Counted from the stretch's first letter, positions 47,701-61,719 are shown. The stretch is 64,000 bases of DNA from Coprinus comatus (GCA_034638255.1 JAWPGT010000020.1:310001-374000); one strand, 5' to 3'. The notes: a model not told the origin generated them from the sequence alone. Numbers and translations are program-made.

Positions 47701-48220
47701 ATCAGAAATATAAGGAGGCAATAAGTTAAAATGTATACCTACATCAACAGCAGCAAAATCAACGCATCTCACATATATCACACATTAGACGAGGAGCGAC
47801 CGAATCGTGGGAGTCTTGGGAATTCTGGAGTACAGAGGAAGAACTGGCTGCTCTCAGGCGTTTCCACTCAGCGAATGTTCCTTATTTACCTACAAATCTG
47901 ACAAGAGAGATCTCATATATAACAGATCTCATATTGTCACAATTCGCTTTCCTCCCAGCTGGGCCCTGCAACCGGCGTACTCAAGGCTTACCGTTCCTTC
48001 ACTCTTTTTCAGGCTCACGTATCCGCGTCAAAAGGCCGGTCGAACCGTGTAATTTATGAACGACTTGTGATTTCGCTCAAGTACTTATGCTGCGTTTCAC
48101 TTGCTTCTATCTCTTCCTCCAATCCCCTCACTTTCCCTTTCATTTCACATATCTCCAACATATACTCTAATTACTCTGGTATTTCCCCTATTCTTTTGTT
48201 ACCTTTAAGACGTTAAATAT
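44774..48220. other. 3.4-kb gene-free region
   Basis: No supportable gene. Short GA and CATA repeats occur (about 44871-44883 and 45853-45868). One 87-codon frame at 45576-45839 has ordinary composition but no motif. There are no terminal inverted repeats or transposase pieces that I can recognise. Confidence 0.5.
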
Positions 48221-50298
48221 ATGGGAAATACTACAAAAAATACCCCGAGGCTCCGAGTCGCTATATCGTACGTCAGTCTGGTTCTCTGAACGAATCCCTG
48301 CTCACTATGGTCACGGGTCCCAGTGGAGGAGGTATTGGTGGTTTAGTCCTAGCAGGTGAGTCGCCTTTCTAAACCATCCCATCTCCAACTCCGAGGCTTT
48401 TAGCTTTTGTGCTAATTGATCCACGTCCACGTCTGTGGTCCACAACGCTTGTAGTTGCACTGTCGAAATATTCCGATATCGAAGTTACAATATACGAAGC
48501 TGCCTCCAAGCTGACCCAAGTTGGAGCTGGCGTCGGGTTGTTCCCTCGTACGTACTCGCTTACTTATCTATGAAATTGTTGCTATGATACTCATTAGTAC
48601 TGCTTAGGGCCATGGGAAATCATCCGGAAGCTTGATCTCGAAGACGATTTGTTGAAAAAGACTGAAGTGAAACGTCAAGAAGGTCCTGGTAAATACATTT
48701 CCATTTAATACAGATGTTGAAGGACATCTCTTAATAGTCCGTTCTAGTTCGCACTTTTGTTTATAGGAAAAGTGACTGCTCGGAAGGACTCGATTTCTAC
48801 ACCTTGATTACAGAAGGTATGTACGTACAATAACCTAATTCATCGGTTCTAGACACGGCAACCGTCCAGCCACTTACAGTGCAATGCAGGAAATCTCATG
48901 GCCTTCCACCGAGCTGACTTCCAGCATGTACTACTTGAACGTCTTTCGAATACCTGCAAGATATATTGTAATAAACGTTTAAGTTCATATACGCAACCAT
49001 CTCTTTCTTCATCCTCTTCTTCTTCTTCCACAAACACTCCGGTAAAACTACTCTTTGAGGATGGAACAACTGCAACATGTGATATACTAGTAGGAGCGGA
49101 CGGTCTAAAATCCGCGGTACGCAAATCAATGATGAGGGAGAAGGCGGAAGAGGCCCAGGTGGAGGGGAGAAGAGCTGATGCGGCTAATTGTCTGGCTTCC
49201 ATGGAACCGGTGTGGAGTGGGACCAATTCATATAGAGCGTTGATTCCGGCTGAGAGTTTGAAAAAACGATGGCCAGGTCATAGAGTGCTCACACAACCTA
49301 CTCAGGTGAGATTTTATTTGTTCTCAAGTTTGCGATGGAAGAGTTAGTCTAACGTGTAAACTATGTGGTACAGTATCTTGGGAAGGGTGCAGTAAGTGGT
49401 TATGTGTATATATGAACATGAAATTAATTCTAGGAATAGTATATCATTGCTTATCCCATATCAAAAGGGACTTTAATCAATTTCGCTGCTTTCCTAGCAC
49501 AACATGATAAGGAAAATACTAAATTTGACGAAGAATGGGTGACAGTTACTGGACAAGAAGAGGTTCGGAATAGATTCTTAGGATGGGAACCAGAGGTGCA
49601 AGCTCTTATTGAGGTGAGCAATGGCGTCCACATCATCTCTGTGATTGTTTTGGGGCTAATGTATCTCGGAAGTGCGTGAGTAATCCTCTAAGGTGGGCAA
49701 TACATACTGTAAGACCTCTTTCAACGTTCGTTTATGGACATGTTGCCGTCTTGGGTGACGCTGTGAGTGGAATTCTAATCCATTCCCCTCCTGATTTGTA
49801 CTGATCCCCGGCGTAGGCCCATGCCATGACACCTCACCAAGGCTCGGGTGCAGGTCAAGCAATTGAGGTACGAGCACCCGATCAAAGATCTCCCACTTTC
49901 TCTTACCACTTTTGTATTAGGATGCTTTCATACTTTCTACCATTCTTGGAAATCCAAAAATAAACACTTCCAATTATTCTTCGCTGCAAAACGCACTGAA
50001 AATCTATGATGTTGTGCGCCGACCACGTGCTCAACAGATACACGAAGGATCTCGTCAAAATGGCCGTTCATTTACATTAACCCAATCTCCACCTTCAAAT
50101 CGGTTTTCACGGATTCTATATCGTAACAATGGAGAAATTATGGATTTCGACAAACTACAAAGAGAAAAGGGAACGGATAAGATGCGAGAAGAGCTAGTGA
50201 AAGTCCTGGAACAAATAAAGAAGAGGTGGGAATGGGCTTGGACGAGTAGTGTTCAAGATGAATATGATGAAGCTGTTGGATTTCTTCAGAATATCTAA
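48221..50298 (+). CDS. FAD-dependent monooxygenase, salicylate hydroxylase-like
   Basis: This is a flavoprotein aromatic hydroxylase of the PHBH class that uses NAD(P)H and oxygen. The first exon (MGNTTKNTPRLRVAIS) joins SGGGIGGLVLA across a donor/acceptor pair, giving the FAD-binding GxGxxG. VTIYEAASKLTQVGAGVGLF follows. The DG motif is CDILVGADGLKSAVR and the GD motif is VAVLGDAAHAMTPHQGSGAG with QAIEDAF. There is a short Ser run (QPSLSSSSSSSSTN) in a loop. Other landmarks are WSGTNSYRALIP and YIIAYPISKGTLINFAAF. About nine introns are present and the frame is open throughout. The exact substrate cannot be told from sequence. No pathway partner is adjacent; the P450 2.7 kb away is on the other strand. 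Confidence 0.88.
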
Positions 50299-53010
50299 TT
50301 GAAGATGTACAAGGTGCCCTGTGCTGTGTGTTAAACCTTGAGATGTACTATTGGAAATGAGCGGCGGGAGACCTTCTGATTTTAAGATTGATAGACAATA
50401 CGTACTATATCCCATGTGTAGATGGGATTGGTGTTTGAAGGAAAACAACCCATGTAACCGTGTAACCATGTAGCCTACTTCCCTTCATTTTTTACCCGGT
50501 CTCTTTTATAGACTAGTGGGTTAGCGTGAATTCAAAGTCTCTAGGGAACAGCATTTTTTTTAAGTAGCGAAGCTTGAATAGTTCGAAAATCTTGGTTGAG
50601 CTCGTTCAACGTTGGGGTCCGTGGTTTAACGTTTATCATCAATTGGTACCATAAATCCGGTTTCCTGCACTGTCGGAAGCACTTGAAATTGATCTAACAT
50701 TGTACTCTATCCGACTCGGGTAATGGAACAAGTAATGACATGGATGGTAGAAATGACCTCGTTCACTGGAACTTCTTTTGATCTCATCCTTTTTGCCGCT
50801 CGGATAGTCCGAATATGCTTCGCTCCATTAATTACTAATTACACCCGGTTACATTTAGTAGGCCTAACTAAGGCTAAGGCATATTAAATGTTCAACTATG
50901 TCTTGGTGAATTTAACAACATTTTTATTATTGGAGGGAAATTCAAGTGTTTCACTCGGCCGATGTAGTAGTAAATAGTCGGATGATCGTGTTAGAAAACG
51001 TATCCGTAATTCTCTCAAGTCTCATAATGCTTCAATTATAGAAGTCCGAGTTGCTGAGCTCGGGTTTGCCACAAAGAAGAAGGAGTGGTTATACAAATCA
51101 CGGTTCTTAATAATGGGATAGTGATATGTGATCCACTTCAAAGCATGAGGGCTACGCTGGAACAATGAAAATAATTCCTCCGTCTTTCCTTTTTCCTTTA
51201 CAAGGCCAGGCAACCACGTCGTAGACTAGTAGAAGCGGTTATTATCCACTGTACACGTTAGCCCAAAGGCTGAGGAAGAGGTGATCAATTTACCAATGAT
51301 AGCATACAGTGTGGCAGGTCTGAAACAACAGTCATCCACACTTGCGTCGAAGATAGTAAAGAAGTCCGTATCGTACAGACACTGTCGAATATTGAAACAT
51401 CGCATCCCTTGGGTCAGATTCTAATCCTACGTTAAAACAAGGAACAGCGAGCCTACATTCGTATCAAACGCTTTCAATCATTTCTCTACAAGCTGTACTG
51501 ATTGCTTCTTCGACCCTTTCTAGTTCTCCTACCACTACGAAGTCTGAGATCGTAGATGAGCGAGTCGAGCCATCAGAATACCTATTATAGCAGAGGAAAA
51601 GGGCTCTGGCCTTCAAAGTCCCAGCCCCAGCTCTGGTCACCGTGTGAATCGCAACAGTTTGAAGGCCCGGGCCGCCAATCTTTCAAGTTTCAACTTCTTC
51701 CATGAATATTGGATAAATGGCTATATTTCGAGACCGTATTGGTATATCACTAAAAGCTCCAACCGCCTATACAGAAGCCCGAACTATAATCACATAATTA
51801 CAGAGAGGATGTTCATACGCCACCCATCGTGAGATGACTCATATGTGATATAGATGTAGAAATTCGTTCTCGGGCTATATATGGAACGATCCACAAGAAC
51901 CGAGTGTCAGATATTACTCGTTGTCTAAAGACACACCCGGCTACACATCAGCGCAGTGGCTTAAAGGTCGCTTACGGACTCCGAGGACCAAGTCAAGCTC
52001 GAAAGGTCCGTGATCCTCAAGTTCCGAAACCTATGTGCTAGACCAGGTTCATTCAATTCTAATCAAATGTGCTTCCCAGCGTCCCCGAGAAGTATGGCAT
52101 AGTGATGAAAGGTACCTTACCGGCTCTGCTGTCCTGAATATTTCGTTTAAAGAGCTCAATTATATTTGTTCTTGCATTTCAAATTTTCAAATTACAACAT
52201 CAAAGATGCAATCCCATCCTATGTTGCTATAAATATCTCTTTAGAATCAAAGAAGGAAAAACTGAGGAAAAAACTGATTCAGAAACCGCACGGGGAAAAG
52301 AAGTCATACACATATACACCGCATATACATCCTCACTGCCGGTCTCTGCTTACTACAGATGCTATCAAATCTCAGTTCCTTGCAAGGCCGGCCTGGTGGC
52401 CCATTTATCCTACTTATCTTGCTCGTGCTGCCTGAGAAACCTTTGATGTTAACTCCTTCAGATAACTGATGCTATGGGTGATTTAAACAGTTCAGTGCTC
52501 TGTGCGAGACGGCCCCTCCAATTCATCCATAAACCGTCTGAATATAACTTGGTGGGTAGGCTAGGGAAGCAAAACCTGAAGAATATATTAGAGGCTAAGA
52601 GAAGATTACAAGTTCACAACATGATAGAAGAATGATTATAGAAAAATGATTATATCATATGGTTTACTGGCCTAGTCCGGGAATGGTAGCCTTGCATGAC
52701 AATCTTGATAAGTTCCATCTCCTTAGATCCTAAAGGACTCAAGAATTGACAAGAACCCTTTCAGTAAGCTCGAGGCCTTCATGTGATCCGTTTGGTATAC
52801 TTTCAGGGGTCAAGCAGTGTTCAGGGATGCCTACTAAGTCACTCTTCCATTAGTAGGGTAACGATAACTACGTTAATATACATTTTGAACGAAATACGTT
52901 ATACAAATTAAATATAATGGTATCAGTGTGGTCAGATATACAAAATGCCGATGCCATAGTCATGAAAAAAGAAAGAAAGTGAAAGAACACATGAAGCAGC
53001 TGTGAGGAAC
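50299..53010. other. 2.7-kb gene-free region
   Basis: No supportable gene, RNA or repeat. A tRNA-like stretch near 51950 was tested and rejected. The frames are short and without motifs. Confidence 0.5.
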
Positions 53011-55382
53011 TTATTCCCATGAAATAAGTTCTTCCTCCGCTCTTGCAGCCTCACCCGCAATAACAGATGTACAGCACTGGTTACGAGGAATCAATTTGTA
53101 ATCAAATTTGTGGGGTTGCACTGATAGATGACCATCCATAGCTTCGGTATCAGGGAGGATAGGCCGGCCAAACTCATTCAGTGGAGGTAGGATATCAAAG
53201 GCCCAAAGGGTACTTTTAAGCCCCAATAAGTAAGAGCAAGATACCAGTGATAATCGGTTGCTTACCGAGCGAAGATGACCAGAAGGGATTGCATGGCAAT
53301 ATGCATACCAGGACACATTCGCCGGCCAAACCCAAACCCTGCCGTGAATGTGGGGAGCTTTCCATCCATGAACCGATCGGGGATAAAGGCGTCAGGGTCC
53401 GGGAACATCTATTCCAAGAAAATGGTCAGCAGGATGGTCACATTGTAGGGTATGGATAGCTAAACCAACCTCTGGGTCATGAGCCATAGCACTGGAATAA
53501 TGAATTATTAGTTTCTTGTCTGGCCATCAAGTGAAGAAATGATTACTAGACATTCGCATGTACTCGACTTCCTTTTGGAATATACATGCCGTCGTATACA
53601 TCATCAGTGATATTGCTGTGTGCAACACCAACAGGAAGAATAGGTCTCCATCGAAGAGTTTCTTTCATGATCGCATGTGTGAACGGCAATGAGCTCATAT
53701 CTTCAAATTCTGGAAGTCGATCGGGGCCAACTACAAGGTCGAGTTCTGCTTGGGCTTTTTGCATAACATCTGGGTTACACAGCATAGCCACTAAAATATA
53801 CCCCTCATCAGCCAAGAAATAGGATGGAAATGGGATGGCAACTGACTGATGAATATCATATAGATGGTCGTCGTCTAAGAGAATCGGTGGAGATGATTAG
53901 ACGAGTGTAGACTCAGGTGAAAGATACATACTGTTGTAACTCCTGCTTGCCAAGGTGCACTCAGGGCATAAGCGACTTCGACGTCGGATAGCTTGAAGGT
54001 ATCCCAGTGTTTTAGTGCCTTCATAGCAATAGAAGGCATAGCGGTGCCTTGTTCAAAGCGTTGCCGAGTCTCGTCGAACAGCTCCATGTACACTCTTGTA
54101 TCGCGTGCCCTCATTTCCTCTGCTTCTTGTCTGAACCATTGGAGGCATTTCTGCCAAAGGCCTGCGTTAGGTTAAACTATTTTGATGATTGACGTGCCGC
54201 TCACCGGAAGGTGGAGTAAGAACGGCCACTACAAGCTTTGTGTTAACAATGAATGATATCATGTAATAAGAATAGCCTGAATACTCACTGTATCAACCCA
54301 GGAATTACCCAAGTCCCTACAGAAGCATTAGTTACACGCCAGGAACCTTCGACAGAGTAACGTAGGTCTTACAGTGCTCTAGGATATATGTAAGCATAAA
54401 CAACTTAAGCAAGAAAGAACAAATACGCACTTGCTCAAGTCTTTGAAAGTAGGAATAATATGAGTGGGATTGAATTGGAGAGGGACTTAGAACGACTCAC
54501 AAGCATCAATTTCCCGGTTCTTCTCTACCATCTCGTTATCCATATTCTTCACTCGACGACCATATGCAACACTTGTGACTACAGAAATAGCAAACCTAGA
54601 ACGTTTTCTACATGAGTCCAACATCAATCTAAGAATACTCCAAATACGTCACCTCCGAATATAAGCTTCGGATTCATCAGGTCCCTTGGATGTGAGTAGG
54701 TCATTCATCAGGATTTTCGACTCGAGTGATTGGAGCCGTTTATAATCTTGAGACGCTTCAATAGACAGCCCTGCATGCATGAGCTAGTCGAGTGTTAGCA
54801 TCTCCGATGCCGGGGTATACATTAAGTTAGATCGACATACAGCTCTCCATTTTCGCCAACGATCACCGTATGGCATTCCTACACCACGCATACCACCAGA
54901 AAGGAGCTCTCCACTGCATACACATAAGCACCCAGTCATGGTTGCTATTTATAGTACTCACCCCAAAATATTTCGAGGCCGGCTGGAGTAAATGTTTCCA
55001 CGTTTGTCCAATATATCTGTTGCCGCCTTCAAACTGCCCAGTACTGTACCGATTACCGTCAACAAAAGTCCAATAAAACCGAGTAGTTGTCCTACCAATG
55101 ATGGAAGTGCTACCCAGCATGAATGAGATAACATCCCCTTTGGCTGTAATCAGTAGTCATCAACGTCAAAAGAAAGGGGTATTTACCATGTATTTTATGC
55201 CACTCTGTATATCTCTTCCAAGGCTGATAAAAAGGTACGTTCCACCTATTGTCTCCTAATATTCCACGCGTGGGTCCTGGAGGCATCCTCCATTTTGTCA
55301 TTCGTCTGAGTCGGACTTGTAAAACGATTACAACAAATATAAGAGCACCACACGAGATTGTGAAGGAGATTGAAGAGACCAT
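53011..55382 (-). CDS. cytochrome P450 monooxygenase
   Basis: The start at 55382 gives an ER anchor (FTISCGALIFVVIVLQVRLR) and the Pro-rich hinge WRMPPGPTRGILGD. Splices give ISFMLGSTSII-VLGSLKAATDILDKRG, then the C-helix YGDRWRKWR. Later landmarks are the I-helix LSAPWQAGVTT, the K-helix ETLRWRP (ExxR), FPDPDAFIPDRF and the haem loop FGFGRRMCPG with the Cys ligand. The end is HKFDYKLIPRNQ plus an acidic tail. About a dozen short exons agree with the long-intron-rich P450s of mushrooms. Two things are unusual: the I-helix lacks the acidic residue of the usual AGxD/ET pattern, and the motif lies at a splice site. The substrate is unknown; such families often act on fatty acids, terpenes or aromatic compounds. 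Confidence 0.88.
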
Positions 55383-56234
55383 ATTGAGTTGAGTGAGTGA
55401 GTTGAAGGGGTTGGAGGTAATAAGAAAAGGATGCGTGAGTAGTTGTAGCAGCCTTATATACAACAGCAATAAAAACGCCACTAGCTTAGCGTTTTTATCG
55501 TATTTAGAACAAATCCATCTAATATACAGCAAGAAGCGCCGCGGTCACCATCAATCTCTCAATAAAAGCGGAAATAAAAGCGGCATCCTATTCCGGTACT
55601 CGTCCCGTCGATCGAATCCGAGTCGGAGATCTAGCATCGTGAGCATGGGGCAGACAATGCCATCAAACCAGCCTGCTCCCATCTGCGATGACAGCCAGTG
55701 TTCCCACCAGGATCACCTGGGGAGGGTCATGTGGGGACCCTGTACGAATTCGATTATTTTGGGTGTGTATGGATATATATTTTAGGGAATATGAGGGAAT
55801 ATGCGTCATGGAGTGCTGAATATAGACATTGTCTTTGTATGTCCATGCTCGTCAGGTTCAAAATCTTCTTTCGCACTGCGCAATAGTGTTGTACCAGTAT
55901 TTTTTTTTCCGTGGTAAAGTTATTATTCAGTTGAAGTGCCAAATGTTGTCCTGACCGAGGTGCTTCTGTAGATCACCTCCAAAATCAAGATGCGAAGCGC
56001 GTATCTGATCAGCTTTTCTCAAGGAGGATGCGTGCGTCATTCAAACTTGGCAAGCGAAATCTCACAACCGCGGGCAGGACCTGGACAACAGACCCACTGC
56101 TTCTTCTCTCGTCTCTCGTAATCAACCATCTTTAATTCGTCCATAGAAGCAAGACACCAAGTAGCTGTTACCAAATAGGGTTGACGCCACCATACGAAGA
56201 AACGATATACTATAATTCAATCCAAGAATGCGAT
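55383..56234. other. intergenic region
   Basis: 852 bases between the P450 start and the protease 3' end hold no gene that I can support. Confidence 0.5.
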
Positions 56235-59200
56235 TTAAAGCAGTGCAACGCCTGATATACAACTCATGAGCAACGCGTCTATCGTTCCGCCGCTTTTCTC
56301 ATCCAGCCAAGAGTCCAACTGCTCAAATAACTTCATCGCGGGTCCACCTTCTGCCTTGACAGCTTTTTTCGCAGGCCACATTCCCTTCTCCGAAATTCCA
56401 AAGAAATTTACAAGCAAGTCTTCTTCTCCAGTAGAATTTGGCGGGACTTTGATGACTAGGTCAACGCTCCACGTGTCAGTCCCGTAAAAGGACCCTTCTT
56501 TGATGAAATGGCGAACATGCTCGTTCGGAGGATTCCCGTCGAGGGTCCATTGTAAAACATGCGCATCAAATGCAATCACTGTGGGTTAATAAAGAAATAT
56601 GTACAATCAGAACGTGTTTCAGTTCTCACAAAGCACAATGCCCACCAGACCAAATAATTCCAGGATGTTTGATCTCGATTGTAAAGCTTCGTGTACCCGC
56701 TTCCCTGCTGTGGTAATTATTGATGGCAGACACAGAGAAACCTTTATCGCTTGTCCAAGGCGAGGTATAACCGTCCTCCACAATCAAAGGAACCTTGTAG
56801 GGACTCAGGAAGGCGGAGAACGGATATAATGAGTCCCAGTCCGAGTTATAATCATTCATCACGAGAGCGTTCGGAACCGTGTCGGTCGCTGAGAATTCCT
56901 TCACGATACCTTCCACGAGAAGGTCAAACCCAGGTGCGCCGTCTGCACCGGCTATATGAAGATGATGTTCTTGCGAAGTGATCTGATGAAATCAATATAT
57001 TTCGGTACGCTTAAAAATAATACAACGGAAGAGCTCACGTTCTCCGAATGAAGTACAAATAGGCGTTTTTGGTGCATCTCATCGAATGGTTGGCGAGCTG
57101 AAAATACAGCCATCATGATTGCGGTTGCTATGCAAGAAAGTATCACGCCGTTCCATAATTTCTTTTGACCGAATCGGTGTGCTAGAGGAATAAAGATAGG
57201 AAGACATTGAGCACTTAGAACTGCAACAATAGTTGCAACAATGTTGTCTGCCGGCGCTTGCGCTCCGATACGGCCAGTCTTAAGAAGCGTTAGGTTACAA
57301 GAAGGCACACGGAACGGAGGTACATACTAATGGAACAAAAACTTCGGATATGGTGGCAAGCAACAGGGAGCCAACTACTAGTGGTTCGACTTGTGCAAAT
57401 GCGTAAGTGAACAATGATATTTGACGCGAGTTTCCGGTGATAAATGGATTGATAACGAGTGCAATGAAGAGTGGGAGTCCAGACAGGAAAAAGACACCTG
57501 CAGATCCAATACCTGCCATTTGAATGCCATATCCCAAGCCCGCTTGCAAAAGAAGAAGCGTATTGAACACACTTTGTTCTGATACTGGTCCTATGAGATA
57601 TTGTGATAATAATGCTCCAAGTAATGTAGGTGGAGCATAAAGTGCGATCGGTGCGAAAGGGCTCGAGAACCAACTCATTCCCTTATTTAACACTTTACTC
57701 ATTACGAGCGCAATGATATTGGGTGTAATGAGCGTCCCAACCACAGCACTTATGATAGCAATCAGGCCACCCCAACGTGATCTTGGGGTTGATTTCCCTT
57801 CACTCGTTGAACTGAAACGAACGAACAGAAGGGATGCAACGAACAGGGCTCCATACATGTACCTAGCTGTCTTGAAGGAATACGAGTAAAAACTACCGAA
57901 CAACGTGAAATACACTGTTGTTGGCCTCGTGAAACCGGCTGTCAAGTTGGGTAATGGCGATTCCTCTGAAGAAAGGAACTGTAATAATGCAAGCGCATTT
58001 TCTCCCATATGCTATACGATCATCATTAGACATTATTTTGGTTTACATTTGAGCCGCACTCACCTGCGCAACACCCTTTTCAATGTTTTCGACAACATCC
58101 TAAAAGGGTATTTTTGATACCTCATTTAGCATTGCGAAACACGATCCATTTTAATTTTTTACCCTACCTTCCGCATATGGTACAGGTAACTGTTACCAAT
58201 GACTGCCATCTGTAATCACGAGGATCAGCCAGGTGTAGCAACACAATTCAGGATGGGGTTACTGACGTCAAGGCCCGTTATATTAAGATATTGTTCAAAC
58301 TGACGGAAGTCAGTACTGTATTTAGTTCAGCATCCAGCCAAGACCTGTCAATTTCTACGTGATGCGCCACTCACTCTGAAAGTAGAATCCCCGAGCTGAA
58401 AACGTCATTGGCAACCACAGTCCCAAATGGTCTATAAAAAGGGGCGACAGGTCAGAATGGGGGTTTTACGAACCAAGTGAAAGGTATATATTGCGTACCT
58501 TGGCACATGAGAGTAGGCCTGGATCATCTGCTCAGAGGTTGCCTGGAACAAGAGTTCACGTCCTGTTGAGCCAGCAGCTAGGGATGAGGTTGGTTAGAGG
58601 TACGGAGAATAGCAAGGTACGCCGATACAATACCTTCAAGATTGATCACTGCCCGAACACTACGTAAAATTTAGAAATATTCCATTATTGGACACAAGAA
58701 GCACATACCTTGGAGCAACAGGGTGTTGCGTTGAAAACAGATGTGAGCCATCTTGAAGCGACTCCTCCGCATGGTTAAAAACTGCGAAACGTTTAACCAT
58801 CGGTTATACAGCGGAAAGTAGTAACGCACGGAATACAATGGCGTGTCGAGGAATCCAGGTTGGAGAATTGATTAAAACACGTATACAGTCAAGCATGACC
58901 CCAACAGCCAGTCCGTCATCGGCGGCCCCTGGACTGGGCAATGTACTGTCCAAATGGGAGTTGACCAGGATAGCATGCTCCTTGCCCGCTGGAGTACCAT
59001 CTGAGATACGAATAATGATATTGGTTAAGTTCACGTAAGTCTTATACAGCCGTTTACCCATCATATCAAACCTAGCGAGTGGTGCAATACAACAAAGACA
59101 ATGCGTCTGTCAATTTTATGACCCTACTTTTTGCAGGACAGCAACAAAAAAATAATAGAATAACTCACCGGTGGCTTCCACTTCCTTGCTGATGCCATAT

Positions 59201-59630
59201 TTCGCACTCGAGATTCCGACCAGTTTCTGCTACAATCTGTTGACAATCTTGTTGCACTTTCTCTGCTTGTTGGAACATCCATTTATCTGCAAGTGCATGT
59301 TCATAGGTGCCAACTGTCCGGAAACCAATATCCTCCGATAGGTATTTAGCAACGCCAAGAATATTTGCTTCAGAAATCTGCGGTAACTGAGTGGACGAAT
59401 CGACACTTTTTATACAAATGAGTCGAGAATTTTACGGAATAACAGTCAAGACCCACAGGTCCACCAAAGGTTCAGGTAATGCTAAGATATTCCATCAGGT
59501 AAATAGATAACACATAACCCAAAAGGTACTTGCTGTAATGATGCTTGATTGAGAGGAACGGTGCACCGAGTAATACTGGAGAAAGAGCTATTAACGATCG
59601 TATCGGCCCCCACCTTGAGCGAGAGAACAT
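56235..59630 (-). CDS. M28 family metalloprotease with multi-pass membrane domain (vacuolar/ER type)
   Basis: The start at 59630 (MFSRSRWGPIRSLIALSPVL) gives an N-terminal membrane anchor. The luminal M28 domain follows: GFRTVGTYEHALADKWMF, NIIIRISDGTPAGKEHAILV, then NSHLDSTLPSPGAADDGLAV with the two-zinc His and Asp ligands, and FNHAEESLQDGSHLFS with the catalytic Glu. NLEAAGSTGRE and the closing HMRKDVVENIEKG region come next. A multi-pass part follows (WGGLIAIISAVVGTLITPNI; LLLQAGLGYGIQMAGIGSAG), then a C-terminal luminal domain to the stop at 56235. This is the layout of vacuolar membrane protease Pff1 and ER Fxna-type proteins. Many short introns are present and the frame is open. Confidence 0.88.
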
Positions 59631-61023
59631 GCTAGAGCAAGAGAAAGACACGCTAGGACTAGTTGGGGGCAGAGGTTGTTTTCGTAGAGGTCCTTCCAAA
59701 TTCGCTCCTTTTGGACAAAGTTAAGGATCTGCCAGTTGACAGTGACCTCTCGCGACTCGTGACGTTGGTCAGGTAAATAGAGTAGTACGCTGTGTTGATG
59801 TAGACAAAGCTATGAGAAACTTGGTTCGTAGTGTCTTTGTCGCGTGTTCAGCAATTGCCAATGACAGGAAAGGGGAGGCGCTGAATTATTGGGCGGTCCG
59901 CGGCGCGATCACGTGCGTTGCTTCAGCACTCGTGACGCGCTATTTGGGACACACGGACTTGGTAAACAATTTCCATCTAATCTGAACCTGAGCCCTGAAT
60001 TAATCTAGATTCTAGTTCATCCATTCGGTTACCACCTGTTGCCGCACGAAAACTTGACCTAGGAGTCTCCTTATCATTCGTTCAATTGCTGATATAGTTA
60101 AGAACACCTTCATCCAGGGTCAAGTTTTGACCCGATCTCACATTAGGAGATTCTCCGACTGTCCGACAGTAATGATATACTGAGTTACCGAGTCGCGCAG
60201 TGATCTAGGCTTAGATGATAAAGATGAAATTCAATAAAGTCAGATACAACCAACTCGAGCACACTACCATATACATACATTAAGGCCTAAATGATTCAGC
60301 AATGATTAATGAAATGTAGCGTTCAAGTTCCCCAGCGCTTCTCTGACCAGTGATCGGTCTAGGAATTCAGCGAGACCAAGGTAGTAAACCAGGTAAACTA
60401 CTCTCGGCAGACCCAGATTCGCTTCCTTTGTCATTCTTATGAACCCAAAAGAACTCCAGGGACAACAATGTAGAAACATTATGCCCTGACCCATTTTCTA
60501 GGAGAACATCAACATTCGATTCAATAACAAGTTACCCACACCAAAAGTTGTTTAGAAAAACAATCCCTTTCAGGATTCAGTCTTCCAAAGTGAAAAGTTC
60601 TCATCGAATCCCCTGGCATATCTATGACGCACTAACACGAAGAAGACTTGCCTAATTATACAGTCTTCTCCGTGGCTATTCCAACCTATCCCCAGCATCA
60701 GTACTTTATAGAAGAGATGATAGAGGCAACCAATCCCTGTGTTAAATCAATCCCGCGGGCATCACAAGCTGATACAACTTTTTGATCCATACCTTGAGGC
60801 CGGGGGGAAATCATTTCACCTCGCGTGGTCCGAGGAAACCTAAAAACACAACACAAAGATTCCCTACCAATAGCCATTCGGAAATAACTTGTACGACAAA
60901 AATGAGATATCAACAAATACGCGTTAGGGAAAATGTATCCCCCCACAAGTTACAACAACACAGCCATATGGAGGCGGCTTAGAATATATGAATACATACA
61001 TACATACCCACCTTTAAGCGAAG
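59631..61023. other. intergenic region
   Basis: About 1.4 kb with no supportable gene. Short CATA repeats occur near 60270 and 60993-61006. Confidence 0.5.
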
Positions 61024-61719
61024 TTACTTTCGCAGATTGGCGAGTCCGATGTCTTCATTTTCAGTGCGTCCCAATTTCATCCGATAATCATATGCAACAA
61101 TCACATCATCATTTATATATTTGAATTTAATTCTCTTAAACATCCTCCGAGCTTTCCATCCCAGGCCAACCCTTACGATCTCTCGGAAGTAACGGAGTTT
61201 ACGTTTAGTTATATCCTGATTCCGTCTCGTGAGTGGTCGGTAAAACAAAATTTTCTTCTCCTTAAATTCCATAATCGAGTGGTTTCGGTTATCATCAGAA
61301 GCTGTGTGTTTATGTATATTGCTACGGATACGGACCGAGCATCCAAAAGAGACAAGTATAGCTTGAGCATAGAAGAAATTTCTCTTTCCCAGTTGTTCAG
61401 AAGGTGACATCACCACCCTGGAAGAATACTTGCCAAGTACCTCATGGACCCGGACATTCATAAGAATTCTCCCAGACTCGGGTGCTCCATCAGTTTTTTC
61501 TTTTGGCATTTCCATCCTTATTACAATCCATACCCCACCGCCGTAGTGAGAAGTTCCGAGAACTGTCCCCTTCCGGTTGCGGAAGCTTCCCGGCAAGTCC
61601 GTAGTTCCCATGAAAAGCGATGGTCGTGCGCTCAAATTCGTTGGAATGAGTAGTCCGAGGACCGTGTACGGGCATAGAACATCAGAGTCATCTTGACACA
61701 TTCCAAGAGGTATATGCAT
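61024..61719 (-). CDS. possible single-exon gene, unknown
   Basis: An unbroken frame of about 231 codons without introns. It opens MHIPLGMCQDDSDVLCPYTV. The C-terminal third is very basic (RRMFKRIKFKYINDD; KRKLRYFREIVRVG). No signal peptide, membrane segment or known motif is seen. Its lack of introns is odd for this gene-dense, intron-rich window. It may be a recent or chance frame lying downstream of the RCC1/PHD gene. Confidence 0.3.
   Translation of the reverse strand: MHIPLGMCQDDSDVLCPYTVLGLLIPTNLSARPSLFMGTTDLPGSFRNRKGTVLGTSHYGGGVWIVIRMEMPKEKTDGAPESGRILMNVRVHEVLGKYSSRVVMSPSEQLGKRNFFYAQAILVSFGCSVRIRSNIHKHTASDDNRNHSIMEFKEKKILFYRPLTRRNQDITKRKLRYFREIVRVGLGWKARRMFKRIKFKYINDDVIVAYDYRMKLGRTENEDIGLANLRK

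Noticed and set aside
51950..52035. tRNA-like stretch with GTGGCTTAAAGG and AGTTCCGAAACC
   Set aside because: The B-box is off by an inserted base and no seven-base acceptor stem or anticodon stem can be paired.
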